DNA from: an uncultured Chthonomonadales bacterium
GTDB taxonomy: Bacteria; Armatimonadota; Chthonomonadetes; Chthonomonadales; CAJBBX01
Direction of reading: 5' to 3'
NCBI GenBank assembly: GCA_938005745.1
Contig: CALLMM010000016.1
Span: 35,223-99,222 of the forward strand
DNA: 64,000 nucleotides
Shown: piece after piece, positions 49,313 through 58,726 of the stretch
Position numbering within the stretch: position 1 is the stretch's first letter
Layout of the letters: each line of letters begins with the position of its first letter
The notes under the pieces: generated by a model
The model's database searches: none
What the model was told of the DNA's origin: nothing
Seen by the model: only the letters and a program-made list of their open reading frames with translations
Program-made: the position numbers and the translations under genes

Positions 49313-50055
49313 GCCGATCCCTGCGCCGGAAAGAGCGGATGAAGATACCGATCCTGATGTATCACAAGGTGGGCGCGCCGGTGCAGAGCAGACCGGACAC
49401 CTTTCTGAACGTCTCTGCGCGCAGTTTTGGGCGTCAGATGCGGCTGCTGCAGCGGATGGGCTATCAGGGGATCACCTTTGCGGAGGCGGCGGCGGGGCTG
49501 CGCGGCGATCTGAAGATGCCCCGTCGCCCGGTCTGCGTCACCTTTGACGACGGGTATGTGAACGTGCGCGAACACGCCGCGCCGGTTCTGGATCGGATGG
49601 GCTGGCCCGCCACCATCTTTCTGCCGACCGGCTACGCGGGGCGGGCGAACGAGTGGGATCGGCAGTACGGCAACCCGATCCTGCCGATCATGGACTGGGA
49701 GACGCTGCGCGGCTTGCAGGAGGCGGGCTGGGAGATCGCCGGGCATACCCGTTCGCACCCGAAGCTGGGCGAGATGGCGGATGAGGAGGCGGAGCGGGAG
49801 ATGCGCGCCGGGGCACAGGACATCGCGGAGAGGCTGGGGAGCGCGCCGCAGACCTTCTGCTATCCCTTTGGCAGCCATAACGACCGCACTCCCGGGCTGG
49901 CGCGGCAGTGCGGTTTTCGCGCCGCCTGCACCACGCGCAGCGGGCTTGCCGATCCCTCTGCCGACCCCTTCCGTCTGCCCCGCGTCAAGATCGCCTACCG
50001 GGATGACGTCTGGGGACTGCTCTATCGCCTCTGGATACGCCCCCGGCTGTCATGA
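49309..50055 (+). CDS. Polysaccharide deacetylase family protein
   Basis: IPILMYHKVG...RRPVCVTFDDGYVNVREHAAPVLDRMGWPATIFLPT...WEIAGHTRSHPKL. Confidence 0.93.
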   Translation: MSRSLRRKERMKIPILMYHKVGAPVQSRPDTFLNVSARSFGRQMRLLQRMGYQGITFAEAAAGLRGDLKMPRRPVCVTFDDGYVNVREHAAPVLDRMGWPATIFLPTGYAGRANEWDRQYGNPILPIMDWETLRGLQEAGWEIAGHTRSHPKLGEMADEEAEREMRAGAQDIAERLGSAPQTFCYPFGSHNDRTPGLARQCGFRAACTTRSGLADPSADPFRLPRVKIAYRDDVWGLLYRLWIRPRLS

Positions 50056-50157
50056 GAGCGGATGTTCTGCGCTGTGTCGGGCGGATGATGGATACGCTGC
50101 CGCCACGCCGCAGGGCATTCCCCCGCTGTCCCTGTGCGGGAGGCGTCAGCCCTTCCT

Positions 50158-50222
50158 TCCCTGTCATTGCGAGGGAGCGTGAGGGACCCCTTTCCTGTCA
50201 TTGCGAGGGAGCATGAGCGACC
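50158..50222. repeat. Two direct copies of TTCCTGTCATTGCGAGGGAGCRTGAGSGACC
   Basis: Copies at 50158-50188 and 50192-50222, 34-bp period, intergenic between convergent genes. Confidence 0.9.
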
Positions 50223-50239
50223 GAAGCAGTCTGCAGGCT

Positions 50240-51316
50240 CTACTGCGCGGCGTAGCTTCCGGCGCGGCTACGATTGATCTGATAGACGTAGGCGAGCACC
50301 TCCGCGACGGCGGCGTAGTGCTCGGAGGGGATCTCGCGCCCGACCTGCACGGCGCGATAGAGGGCGCGCGCCAGCGGCGGGTTCTCCACTATCGGGACGC
50401 GGTTCTCCTCGGCGATCTCGCGAATCCGCTTCGCCACCAGGTCGGCTCCTTTCGCCACCACCTGCGGAGCCATCATCGCGCCCGGCTCGTATCGCAGGGC
50501 GACGGCGTAGTGGGTCGGGTTGACGATCACGACGTCGGCTTTCGGCACCTCGCTCATCATCCGCCCGCGCGCCGCCTGCCGCTGCCGGGCGCGTATGCGC
50601 GCGCGCACATTCGGATCGGCGTTCTGCTCCTTCAACTCATCCCGCACCTCCTTCTTGGTCATGCGGATGGACTTCTCGAAAGACCAGCGCTGGTAGCCGT
50701 AGTCCGCCGCCGCCAGCACCAGTAGGAAGAGCGCGATCCGGGTCGCCAGCTGATAGAGCAGGTCGCCGATGACGGAGATACTGGTCAGCAGGTCCTGCCG
50801 ACTGGTCGCCAGCAGAACCGGGTAGCCGTTGGCGATGGTTCGATAGGCGATATAGCCGATGATTGTCAGCTTTCCGATCGCCTTGAGCGTCTCGAAGAGG
50901 CTGCGCGTGGAGAGGAGACGCTGCAGTCCCGTGAGCGGATTGAGCAGCGTGAAGTTGGGCTTGAGGGGGTAGACGGAGACGTTGGCGCCCGTCTGCGCCA
51001 AGTTGACCGCCAGTCCGATCACCAGAGCGGTCAGCAGAAACGGTCCGATCACGGCTGCCAGCAGCATGCCGAGCCGCGTGAAGAGCATCAGCGGCGTATG
51101 GACAGACAGGTCGGCGCGGTGGAGGTCGCCGAGCGTGCTGCGCATGAAGTCCTGAAGCAGCCCCAGCGAGCGGCTTCCGAAGGCGTGCAGGCAGACGATC
51201 ACGCCCAGAAAGACCACGATAGAGGTCAGTTCCATGCTGCGCGCCACCTGCCCGCGCCGCCGCACCTCCTGCCGCTTTTTGGAGGTTGCGGCTTCGGTTC
51301 TATCTTCGCCTGCCAT
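50240..51316 (-). CDS. flhB: Flagellar biosynthesis protein FlhB
   Basis: EDRTEAATSKKRQEVRRRGQVARSMELT...VIVNPTHYAVALRYEPGAMMAPQVVAKGADLVAKRIREIA (NPTH cleavage site). Confidence 0.96.
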   Translation of the reverse strand: MAGEDRTEAATSKKRQEVRRRGQVARSMELTSIVVFLGVIVCLHAFGSRSLGLLQDFMRSTLGDLHRADLSVHTPLMLFTRLGMLLAAVIGPFLLTALVIGLAVNLAQTGANVSVYPLKPNFTLLNPLTGLQRLLSTRSLFETLKAIGKLTIIGYIAYRTIANGYPVLLATSRQDLLTSISVIGDLLYQLATRIALFLLVLAAADYGYQRWSFEKSIRMTKKEVRDELKEQNADPNVRARIRARQRQAARGRMMSEVPKADVVIVNPTHYAVALRYEPGAMMAPQVVAKGADLVAKRIREIAEENRVPIVENPPLARALYRAVQVGREIPSEHYAAVAEVLAYVYQINRSRAGSYAAQ

Positions 51317-51363
51317 CGCTGTCTATCCCGGCTTCCCCGTACTGCGGTGCCGATAATCCGGGG

Positions 51364-52134
51364 TCAACGGGCGGCACGCAGAAACGCCTGCGCGTGATCG
51401 CCGAAGACGGGAAGCATCTGCCCGAAGAAGATCGCCAGCGCGGGCAGCGCCACCGCCAGCGTTACCAGCCCGACGATAATCTTCACCGGTATTCCCACTA
51501 GAAAGACGTGCATCTGCGGAACCATGCGCCCCATGATCCCGAACGCCACATCTATCACCAGCGTTACCGCCACCACCGGAACCGCCAGCCGGAAAGCCAG
51601 CAGAAACATCTCGTTGATCGCGTGGAGAAAGACCGTCTCCGCGCTGCCCGAAAAGGTCGCGGCTCCCGGCGCGATCGTGGCGTAGCTGCGCGCCAGCGTG
51701 CCGATCAAAAACAGGTGTCCGCCCATTGCCAGAAACAGCACCATCCCCAGCTGATAGAGAAACTGCCCCAGCACGGAGTTATGATGTTCGCTGTAGGGGT
51801 TCAGCAGGTTAATGATGCCGAAGCCTGCCTGCGAATCGATCAGATGACCGCCGACCTGCAGCGCGACAAAGAACAACTGGACGATCATGCCCAGACAGAT
51901 GCCGATCGCCACCTCGCCCGCCAGCCGCAGGACCAGCCCGAAGAGATCCGCCGGAGGCGCGCCGACCTGTCCGGCGACCGTCGGAACCAGCGCGATGGAG
52001 AGCGCGGCTGCCAGCCCGATCTTCACCTGCGCCGGAATCAGGCGGCTGCCGAAGATCGGCGCGCTCAGAAACAGCGCACTGACCCTGGCAAGCACAATCA
52101 GAAAGGTCCAGAACTCCTGAAGATTGACGGTCAT
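51364..52134 (-). CDS. fliR: Flagellar biosynthesis protein FliR
   Basis: ARVSALFLSAPIFGSRLIPAQVKIGLAAALSIAL...GQVGAPPADLFGLVLRLAGEVAIGICLGM. Confidence 0.93.
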   Translation of the reverse strand: MTVNLQEFWTFLIVLARVSALFLSAPIFGSRLIPAQVKIGLAAALSIALVPTVAGQVGAPPADLFGLVLRLAGEVAIGICLGMIVQLFFVALQVGGHLIDSQAGFGIINLLNPYSEHHNSVLGQFLYQLGMVLFLAMGGHLFLIGTLARSYATIAPGAATFSGSAETVFLHAINEMFLLAFRLAVPVVAVTLVIDVAFGIMGRMVPQMHVFLVGIPVKIIVGLVTLAVALPALAIFFGQMLPVFGDHAQAFLRAAR

Positions 52135-52186
52135 GGGAACTCGCTGCGCGGCAGTCGAACGGCGAACGGATGTCTGGCGGCGTCCG

Positions 52187-52456
52187 TCACGGCGAGAGTG
52201 CGGGCAGGCGGTTGAACATCGAGATAAAGAAGTTGAGCAGGACGGAGAGCATCCACGAGCCGAACAGCGTCAGCGCGAGGATCACCGCCAGCAGCTTCGG
52301 CACAAAGGTCAGCGTGAACTCCTGAATCTGCGTTACCGCCTGAAAGATGCTGACAATGGTTCCGGCAGCCAGTCCCGCCAGCAGGATCGGCAGCGCAAGC
52401 TGCAGCGTAACGAACAGAAACTGTCTGCCTATGTCGAGAACTTCGCGTTCGCTCAT
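52187..52456 (-). CDS. fliQ: Flagellar biosynthesis protein FliQ
   Basis: LPILLAGLAAGTIVSIFQAVTQIQEFTLTFVPKLLAVILALTLFGSWML. Confidence 0.95.
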   Translation of the reverse strand: MSEREVLDIGRQFLFVTLQLALPILLAGLAAGTIVSIFQAVTQIQEFTLTFVPKLLAVILALTLFGSWMLSVLLNFFISMFNRLPALSP

Positions 52457-52459
52457 GCC

Positions 52460-53323
52460 TCAGTGAAATCCTTTTGCCAGCGACCCCAGCAGCAGCAGCC
52501 AGCCGTCCGCCAGCACGAACAGCAGGATCTTCGCCGGGAGCGAGACCACCGTCGGCGGCAGCATCATCATGCCCATGCTCATCAGCGTCGAGGCGACGAC
52601 GATATCAATAATGAGAAACGGCAGATAGATGTAGAAGCCCATGATAAAGCCGGTCTTCAGCTCGCTGGTGATGAAGGCAGGAACCAGCACCGTGAGCGGA
52701 ACCTCGTCAATATTGGCGGGCGGCTTCTCCAGCCGGGCGATGCCGATGAAGAACTGGAGGTCTTTTTTATAGGTCTGGCGCACCATGAAGGAGCGCAGCG
52801 GCTTGATCGCGCGATCTACCGCCTCCTGGAAGACGATCTTGTTGTTGAGGTAGGGTTGCAGCGCGTCATTGTTGATCTGGGTGAGGGTGGGGCGCATCAC
52901 GAAAAAGGTCAGAAACAGCGCCAGCCCGATCATCACCTGATTGGGAGGAACCTGCGGAATGCCCATCGCGCTGCGCATGATCGCGAGCACGATGATGATC
53001 CGCGTGAAGGCGGTCGTCATAATCAGGATCGAGGGAGCCAGCGTCAGAATGGTCAGCAGGAAGAGCACCTGCAGGGAGGCGGAGACCTCCTGCGGACTGC
53101 CGGCGCGGTTGACCCCGACGGAGATCTGCGGAACGACCATCTCCGGGGCGGGCGTATTGACCGCCTGCGCGCCGAGACCGGTGATCAGTCCGCTGAGCAT
53201 CCCCAGACCGAGCAGGATCAGCAGGGCGCGGCTGCCGGTCAGCGCGTGAATGAGGCGCGTGGTGAAGGGGAAGGCGCGGTTTTCGCCCGATAAGCGCGGA
53301 AAGCGTTCAAACAGTCGTTTCAT
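52460..53323 (-). CDS. fliP: Flagellar biosynthesis protein FliP
   Basis: LQVLFLLTILTLAPSILIMTTAFTRIIIVLAIMRSAMGIPQVPPNQVMIGLALFLTFFVM. Confidence 0.96.
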   Translation of the reverse strand: MKRLFERFPRLSGENRAFPFTTRLIHALTGSRALLILLGLGMLSGLITGLGAQAVNTPAPEMVVPQISVGVNRAGSPQEVSASLQVLFLLTILTLAPSILIMTTAFTRIIIVLAIMRSAMGIPQVPPNQVMIGLALFLTFFVMRPTLTQINNDALQPYLNNKIVFQEAVDRAIKPLRSFMVRQTYKKDLQFFIGIARLEKPPANIDEVPLTVLVPAFITSELKTGFIMGFYIYLPFLIIDIVVASTLMSMGMMMLPPTVVSLPAKILLFVLADGWLLLLGSLAKGFH

Positions 53324-54357
53324 GCCTGTCGGTCTCGGTCAGCTCTGCGAACGCGCTCCGCGCTGCGCTCGATCACGGCGCGGGCGCTGCGCAGGGAGTC
53401 GTCCAGCGAGCCGACCACAAAGGGGATCGTAGGCTCCGCGTCGGTCTCCTCCAGCTCCTGCGCCGCCTCCGCCAGCAGCGTCCGAAACTCCTCTTCCGTT
53501 GTGGAGCGGTCGGACTTGAGTTCCGTCAGCAGATTGACGGCGCTGGCGGTCGTGCCGACCAGCAGCAGCCTGCCCCGCACCTCCACCAGATGCAGTCCCG
53601 CTCCCCCGACCGGCACCGACTCGATCAGCCGGATGCTGCTGCCGCCGACCTGCCGCGCATGGAACAGGTTGAAACCGCCAATAATCCCCTGTTTGAGGGA
53701 GGCGCTGCGCCCGCCCGGCGGGTAGACCGCCTTCAAGCCGCGAATGGAGAGCACGATCAGCAGCGCAACCGGAACGAGATAGATCAGCATCCGCAGACCG
53801 CCGCCGAGCGTGGAGGAGGGGCTGTCCTGCGGTCTGTCCGCCGGGTCGGGTCGGGTTCCGGCAAAGAAGCTGTCGGGCAGTTCAGTCGCGGAGCGCGCCG
53901 CCTGCGTTGGAGCGGAGGGCGCTGCGGGAGGCGCCGCCTGCGTTGGAACGGAGGGCGCTGCAGGAGCGGGCTTTGCGGATGGCGCAGAGGCGACGGGAGG
54001 CGCGGAGGGCGTTTTGCCTGCGCTCTGCGCGGGGCTGCTCTCCGGGACTTTCATCTCCTGTACGAAAGATGCCAGCAGCCAGCCGGCGCGTCCGTCCCGC
54101 ATCTGGATCCGGGTCCACTCTCCGCGTCTGCCGATGACCGTTACCGGCGTCTCGGCGTCCAGCAGCGTCAGGCGATCCGAACGGGCGTCGGGACCGCTGC
54201 GAATGTTGATCCGATTGCCTCTAATCTTCGCCGGGATGTTCAGCCGGGCGGAGGCGGTCGCCGGCTCTTCGGAAGAGGCGGGGGGCGTCGTCTGCGCGCA
54301 GGCGTAGCCTGTGAAAACTACCAGCATCAGCGCGTAAAAAAAGAGTCCGCGTTTCAA
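53320..54357 (-). CDS. FliO-like protein with signal peptide and SH3-type domain; likely TTG start
   Basis: SH3-like GNRINIRSGPDARSDRLTLLDAETPVTVIGRRGEWTRIQMRDGRAGWLLASFV, low-complexity A/P linker, TM, FliO-like cytoplasmic tail; AGGAGGAGCCTC-TTG. Confidence 0.7.
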   Translation of the reverse strand: MKRGLFFYALMLVVFTGYACAQTTPPASSEEPATASARLNIPAKIRGNRINIRSGPDARSDRLTLLDAETPVTVIGRRGEWTRIQMRDGRAGWLLASFVQEMKVPESSPAQSAGKTPSAPPVASAPSAKPAPAAPSVPTQAAPPAAPSAPTQAARSATELPDSFFAGTRPDPADRPQDSPSSTLGGGLRMLIYLVPVALLIVLSIRGLKAVYPPGGRSASLKQGIIGGFNLFHARQVGGSSIRLIESVPVGGAGLHLVEVRGRLLLVGTTASAVNLLTELKSDRSTTEEEFRTLLAEAAQELEETDAEPTIPFVVGSLDDSLRSARAVIERSAERVRRADRDRQA

Positions 54358-54373
54358 GAGGCTCCTCCTGCGG

Positions 54374-55333
54374 TTAGAAGCGCTTGCCCAGACTGGCGAC
54401 CCGATCCGCCGGGCTGACGATCTCTGTGATCCGGAGGCCGAAGTTATCATCAATCACCACGACCTCCCCTTTGGCGACGAGGCGTCCGTTGACCAGCAGG
54501 TCCACCGGCTCGCCCGCCACCCGCTCCAGCTCCACAATGGAGCCGGCTGCCAGTTCCAGCACATCGCGAATCAGCATCCGCGCCCGTCCAAGCTCCACCG
54601 TCGCCTCCAGCGGGATGTCCAGCAGCAGATCCATTCCGCGCGGCAGCGCCTCGGCGGCGGCGGCTCCCATGTCGAACGGCTGAAACGGCGCCGAAGCGGA
54701 AGCTCCCGGCTCCGCCCCGCCGTTCTTTCCGGTGAAGGCGGCTCCTGCCTCGCCTGCAGAGGGCGTTTCGGCGGCGGGCGTGAGGGCGAGGGCAAAATCG
54801 GGGGTGACGTAGAGACGCATCTGCCCGTCCATGACGCCCGCGATCTGGTAGGTGAAGTCCACCCGGATCGCCTGTCCGGCAAGCGCAAAGGAGGGAGGCA
54901 GGATCAACGGCTCCAGCGCAGTCGCCTCCGCGCCGACCTGCAGGGGCTGTCCGAGCATATTGCCGATGGCGTTTCCGAAGCCCTGCACGATGCCGCTCAT
55001 GGCGTTTGCCAGCGCGTTCATCTGGTCATCGAGCAGGGGCGTCGGGACGGGGACGCCCGCGCCCCCCATGATCAGGTCCACCAACATCGGCGCGTCTGCG
55101 CTGGCAAACGCCAGCAGGCTCTCGTCCGGGCAGAGCGCGGGAAATGTAAAGGTGGTCTGCAGCATCGGCTCGCTGTCCGTCATCAGTTCGTCTATGGTGA
55201 GCTGCGTGATGGACGGCTCTTCCAGCGCGACCGCCTGATTGAGGTTTTCGGAGATTGCCAGCGAAAAGGCGTCCCGCAGCGAGTTGAGCGTGGCTGCAAA
55301 GGTGGTGAGTTGATCTGCATTCAGTTCGGGCAT
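54374..55333 (-). CDS. fliN: Flagellar motor switch protein FliN/FliY
   Basis: C-term LLLDIPLEATVELGRARMLIRDVLELAAGSIVELERVAGEPVDLLVNGRLVAKGEVVVIDDNFGLRITEIV. Confidence 0.93.
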   Translation of the reverse strand: MPELNADQLTTFAATLNSLRDAFSLAISENLNQAVALEEPSITQLTIDELMTDSEPMLQTTFTFPALCPDESLLAFASADAPMLVDLIMGGAGVPVPTPLLDDQMNALANAMSGIVQGFGNAIGNMLGQPLQVGAEATALEPLILPPSFALAGQAIRVDFTYQIAGVMDGQMRLYVTPDFALALTPAAETPSAGEAGAAFTGKNGGAEPGASASAPFQPFDMGAAAAEALPRGMDLLLDIPLEATVELGRARMLIRDVLELAAGSIVELERVAGEPVDLLVNGRLVAKGEVVVIDDNFGLRITEIVSPADRVASLGKRF

Positions 55334-55410
55334 AGTCTTGATCTCCCGATGTAGGGTATGCGGGCAAACGATGGGCGGCGAGTCTTCGCTGCGGGCGGCG
55401 ACGCTGACCG

Positions 55411-56520
55411 CTATACGGGCGGCTTGGGAATCTCTTCCGTCACCACGTGGTTGATGTGTACCGCCAGCTTACGCCCGGAGACGCCCGGTTTGCCGCGAAA
55501 CTTGGTGGAGCCGCCGATCATCAGGTCCACTTCGTCGGTATGCCGGCGATTCAGCAGGATCGTGTCGCCGACATGCAGGTTCAGCAGGTCCTGCACGCAG
55601 AGATTGGCGCTTCCCAGCTGGCAGACGCAGGTTACGTAGGTGTTGGCGATCTGCCGTGCCAGTTTGGGGGTCTCTTTGCCCCGGTTGCTGGCGCTGCTGG
55701 CGGCGGAGAACCAGCGCTGTGCGGAGAGCTTGGAAGCGATCGGCTTGAGAAGCAGATAGGGGATGCAGAGGCTCATCGCGCCCCGCAGGTCGCCGACCTT
55801 CACTTCAAACAGAATGGAGACGACTATATCGTTGGGCGGAACGATCTGAATGAACTGCGCCTGCGTCTCGATTCGCTCGCGGCGCGGCGTGAAATGGGCG
55901 ATGCCTTCCCAGGCGGCTTTCAGGTCTTTGAGGGCGCGGGTGATGATGCTCTCGGTCAGCGCCTGTTCGATCTCGGTCAGCATGGTGTTATTTTTGACCA
56001 TGTTGCCGGGACCGCCCAGCAGACGGTCAATCATCGCCAGCACCACGCTGAACTCCATCTCCAGCAGCGCCTGCCCGCTGAGGGGAGCCATGCTGAATAC
56101 GGTAACGATGGAGGAGGTCAGCGAGCGCATATACTCGTCGTAGGGTATCTGCTCGACGGAGATCAGGTCCACATGGGTGGAGACACGCAGGTAGGTGGAG
56201 AGCGTGGAGGCGAAGACTCGCGCAAAGGTCTCATGCAGCATCTGGAAGGTGCGCAGTTGATCTTTAGCGAACTTGTCCGGTCGGCGGAAATCGTAGGGTT
56301 CGTAGGAGATGGTGCGTTTGTCGGAGCGGTGCGAACCGGAGCGAAGATCGGCAGCGGGCGCAGGGGCAGGCGCGGGGCTGGCAGGCGCGGGACCGCCCAC
56401 GTCTACTTCTCCCGTCCCCCCGTCATTGCTCAGCGTTGCCAGCAGCGCCTCAATCTCAGCCTGCGACAGTATCTCAACCACGAGTTCCGCCTCCCCCGGC
56501 AGACGCGCCGGAAAAGTCAA
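55411..56520 (-). CDS. fliM: Flagellar motor switch protein FliM
   Basis: LSQAEIEALLATL...YDFRRPDKFAKDQLRTFQMLHETFARVFASTLSTYLR; the true start may be an internal GTG. Confidence 0.95.
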   Translation of the reverse strand: MTFPARLPGEAELVVEILSQAEIEALLATLSNDGGTGEVDVGGPAPASPAPAPAPAADLRSGSHRSDKRTISYEPYDFRRPDKFAKDQLRTFQMLHETFARVFASTLSTYLRVSTHVDLISVEQIPYDEYMRSLTSSIVTVFSMAPLSGQALLEMEFSVVLAMIDRLLGGPGNMVKNNTMLTEIEQALTESIITRALKDLKAAWEGIAHFTPRRERIETQAQFIQIVPPNDIVVSILFEVKVGDLRGAMSLCIPYLLLKPIASKLSAQRWFSAASSASNRGKETPKLARQIANTYVTCVCQLGSANLCVQDLLNLHVGDTILLNRRHTDEVDLMIGGSTKFRGKPGVSGRKLAVHINHVVTEEIPKPPV

Positions 56521-56578
56521 ACCTTCATTCCCCTGAAATTATCGGGCAGGCGGATGCAACTCTGTAGGGAGAGAGACA

Positions 56579-56622
56579 CAAAAAATTGCCGCCCGCCGAT
56601 CTGTTCATCGGCGGGCGGCAAT
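56579..56622 (-). terminator. Intrinsic terminator downstream of anti-sigma gene
   Basis: TTGCCGCCCGCCGAT...ATCGGCGGGCGGCAA followed by T-run on minus strand. Confidence 0.85.
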
Positions 56623-56645
56623 GCTGTCGGACGATGGCGGTCGCG

Positions 56646-57362
56646 CTAGGGGAGCGTCACGGAGACGACGCGCTTTTCGCCGGTCGGAGACCAGGCGGTA
56701 ACCTCCAGATAGACGATCTGACCGCGCAAGGGCTGTCTCAGCTCAAACTGAATCTCGGTCTGCTGTCCCTTCTGCAGTCGCGCCGTCGGCGATCCGCTGA
56801 TAAACTGCCGCGATGCGCCGTCCGGACCGACCTCCACCGAGATCTCTTGCGGGGCGTCGGTGGTGAGAGGCACCACCAGCATCCTGCGCCCCTCGTAGAT
56901 TTCGATGCGCGGCTCTCCGGCGGTAACGCTCCATGTCTTCGGCGCATCGCGGCTGATCTGCGGCGCGCCGTAGAAGAGCGACCACGGGAAGACCATGCGC
57001 GCCGCCGTATAGCGTCCGGGAATGACGACGCCCGTCAGCACGATCAGGACGAGAACGGCGGTCGCCCATCCCAGAGAGCGCGGCGTCAAGAGGGCGCGCC
57101 AGCGGAACGGAGCGCGTCTCGGCGTCTCCTTCTGCGCCTGCTCCGCCGCATCAATGCGTTCCCAGACCATCAGGCGGAAGCGGGCGGGCGGCTCGACCTC
57201 CGGCAGCGATTCGAACGAGGCGTAGACCTCGCGCAGACCCTCTGCCTGAGCGCGGCACGCCGCGCACTCTTTCAGGTGGCTCTCCAGCGGAACGCTCAGG
57301 GCGGTCTGCAGAGTTCCCTCACAGTAGTCCGATAGTAGTTCTATAGCTTTATCACAACGCAT
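56646..57362 (-). CDS. Zinc-finger anti-sigma factor-like membrane protein
   Basis: MRCDKAIELLSDYCEGTLQTALSVPLESHLKECAACRAQAEGL plus TM. Confidence 0.8.
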   Translation of the reverse strand: MRCDKAIELLSDYCEGTLQTALSVPLESHLKECAACRAQAEGLREVYASFESLPEVEPPARFRLMVWERIDAAEQAQKETPRRAPFRWRALLTPRSLGWATAVLVLIVLTGVVIPGRYTAARMVFPWSLFYGAPQISRDAPKTWSVTAGEPRIEIYEGRRMLVVPLTTDAPQEISVEVGPDGASRQFISGSPTARLQKGQQTEIQFELRQPLRGQIVYLEVTAWSPTGEKRVVSVTLP

Positions 57363-57447
57363 CTTCGTTGACCATGCTCTCAAAGGCGACCCTGCGATAG
57401 AGAATACCTTTGACACTGCCTTTATGGTATCGCTTTATCGGACTCTC

Positions 57448-58050
57448 TTAATAGGGAAAATGTTCCCGCTCCGTCTGCAGTTTTTCGCGCAGGGAGAGCC
57501 GCGCGCGGTTCAGGCGCGATTTCACCGTTCCGATCGGCAGGTCCATCACCTCCGCGATCTCCTCATACGACCTGCCCTCGACATGGTACATGACGATCAT
57601 CAGGCGCTGGTAGTCGGGGAGCGTCTGGATCGCCGCCTGCAGGATCTCGGTGCGTTCGCGCCCCTCCGCCCGCTCTTCCGGCGAGGGCGCCGGGTCTTCA
57701 TACTGGCGGCGAACGCTGTTCTCCTCCAGTTCGATCATGCTCTCCAGAGACTGGTTGGGGCGGGCGCGCTGACGCTTGCGCTGATCGAGGTAGATGTTGG
57801 TGATGATGCGGAACAGCCAGGTAATGAAGCTGGAGTCTCCGCGAAAGCTGTTCAGGGAGTTATAGAGGCGTACAAAGGTCTCGGCGGCGATGTCGCTGGC
57901 TTCGTCGTAGTTGCCGCAGAGGCGAAAGGCGAAGTTGTACACCCGCTTCTCGTAGCGGCGTATCAACGCATCAAAGGCGATGCGATCCCCTTTTTTACAC
58001 CGCTCCAGGAGCAGCCGCTCCTCATGGATACCGGAGGCGTTGTCCGTCAT
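57448..58050 (-). CDS. ECF (RpoE-type) RNA polymerase sigma factor
   Basis: FDALIRRYEKRVYNFAFRLCGNYDEASDIAAETFVRLYNSLNSFRGDSSFITWLFRIITNIYLDQRKR...SYEEIAEVMDLPIGTVKSRLNRARLSLREKL. Confidence 0.95.
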   Translation of the reverse strand: MTDNASGIHEERLLLERCKKGDRIAFDALIRRYEKRVYNFAFRLCGNYDEASDIAAETFVRLYNSLNSFRGDSSFITWLFRIITNIYLDQRKRQRARPNQSLESMIELEENSVRRQYEDPAPSPEERAEGRERTEILQAAIQTLPDYQRLMIVMYHVEGRSYEEIAEVMDLPIGTVKSRLNRARLSLREKLQTEREHFPY

Positions 58051-58075
58051 AGATGAGATGCCGCCTTCACCGATC

Positions 58076-58582
58076 TCATGCTCGCTCCGCCTGCTGCATC
58101 GCCTGCTGCTCTTCGCGCGTGAGCGGATGGCTGGGCTGCCCTTTGCGAATGGCTTTGGCGTAGACCCGCACATCCGTCCGACTGAAGACGCTGCTGACGA
58201 CGATCCCGTTGCGCTGCGCGTCCAGCAGGGCGAAGGCGAAGCTCTGCTCGCCCCCCACATCCTCGAAGGCGTCGAAACGCACCAGCCCCACCTGCTGCAG
58301 GCAGGTGAGCTGCACCTGTCCCTGTCGGGTCAGCTCGGTTTCGAGCGTATCCATCCTTCGGGAGACGCTCCGGACATCGTCCATGTAGCCCTGCAGGATC
58401 TCCTCCAGATTGCCGCCGCTGGTGCCGCGGGTCAGGCGGTTGTAGACGCGATTGAGTTTGCTCAGACGCAGGCTCATCCAGAGGGTCAGGATACACAGGA
58501 TCGCGACCACGATCAGCATCACGCCGAGAATGAGTTCGTTATTTTCACGCAGAAGCGCGGACAGAGGTCCGGGCGCTGGCAT
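58076..58582 (-). CDS. DUF4446 family protein
   Basis: TM then coiled-coil then VGLVRFDAFEDVGGEQSFAFALLDAQRNGIVVSSVFSRTDVRVYAKAIRKGQ. Confidence 0.82.
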   Translation of the reverse strand: MPAPGPLSALLRENNELILGVMLIVVAILCILTLWMSLRLSKLNRVYNRLTRGTSGGNLEEILQGYMDDVRSVSRRMDTLETELTRQGQVQLTCLQQVGLVRFDAFEDVGGEQSFAFALLDAQRNGIVVSSVFSRTDVRVYAKAIRKGQPSHPLTREEQQAMQQAERA

Positions 58583-58726
58583 CGGTCGTTGTGTCCTCCC
58601 ATATCAGACGGATTCCGGGGCGTCGTCTTCAAGGCGCAGGGCGGTCCCGGGAGCGAACATAGGCAAACAAGCGTAAATCTGCTATACTTATCGGGTTTCA
58701 GAGGGGTCGCTGAGGTCGTCCTGAAC

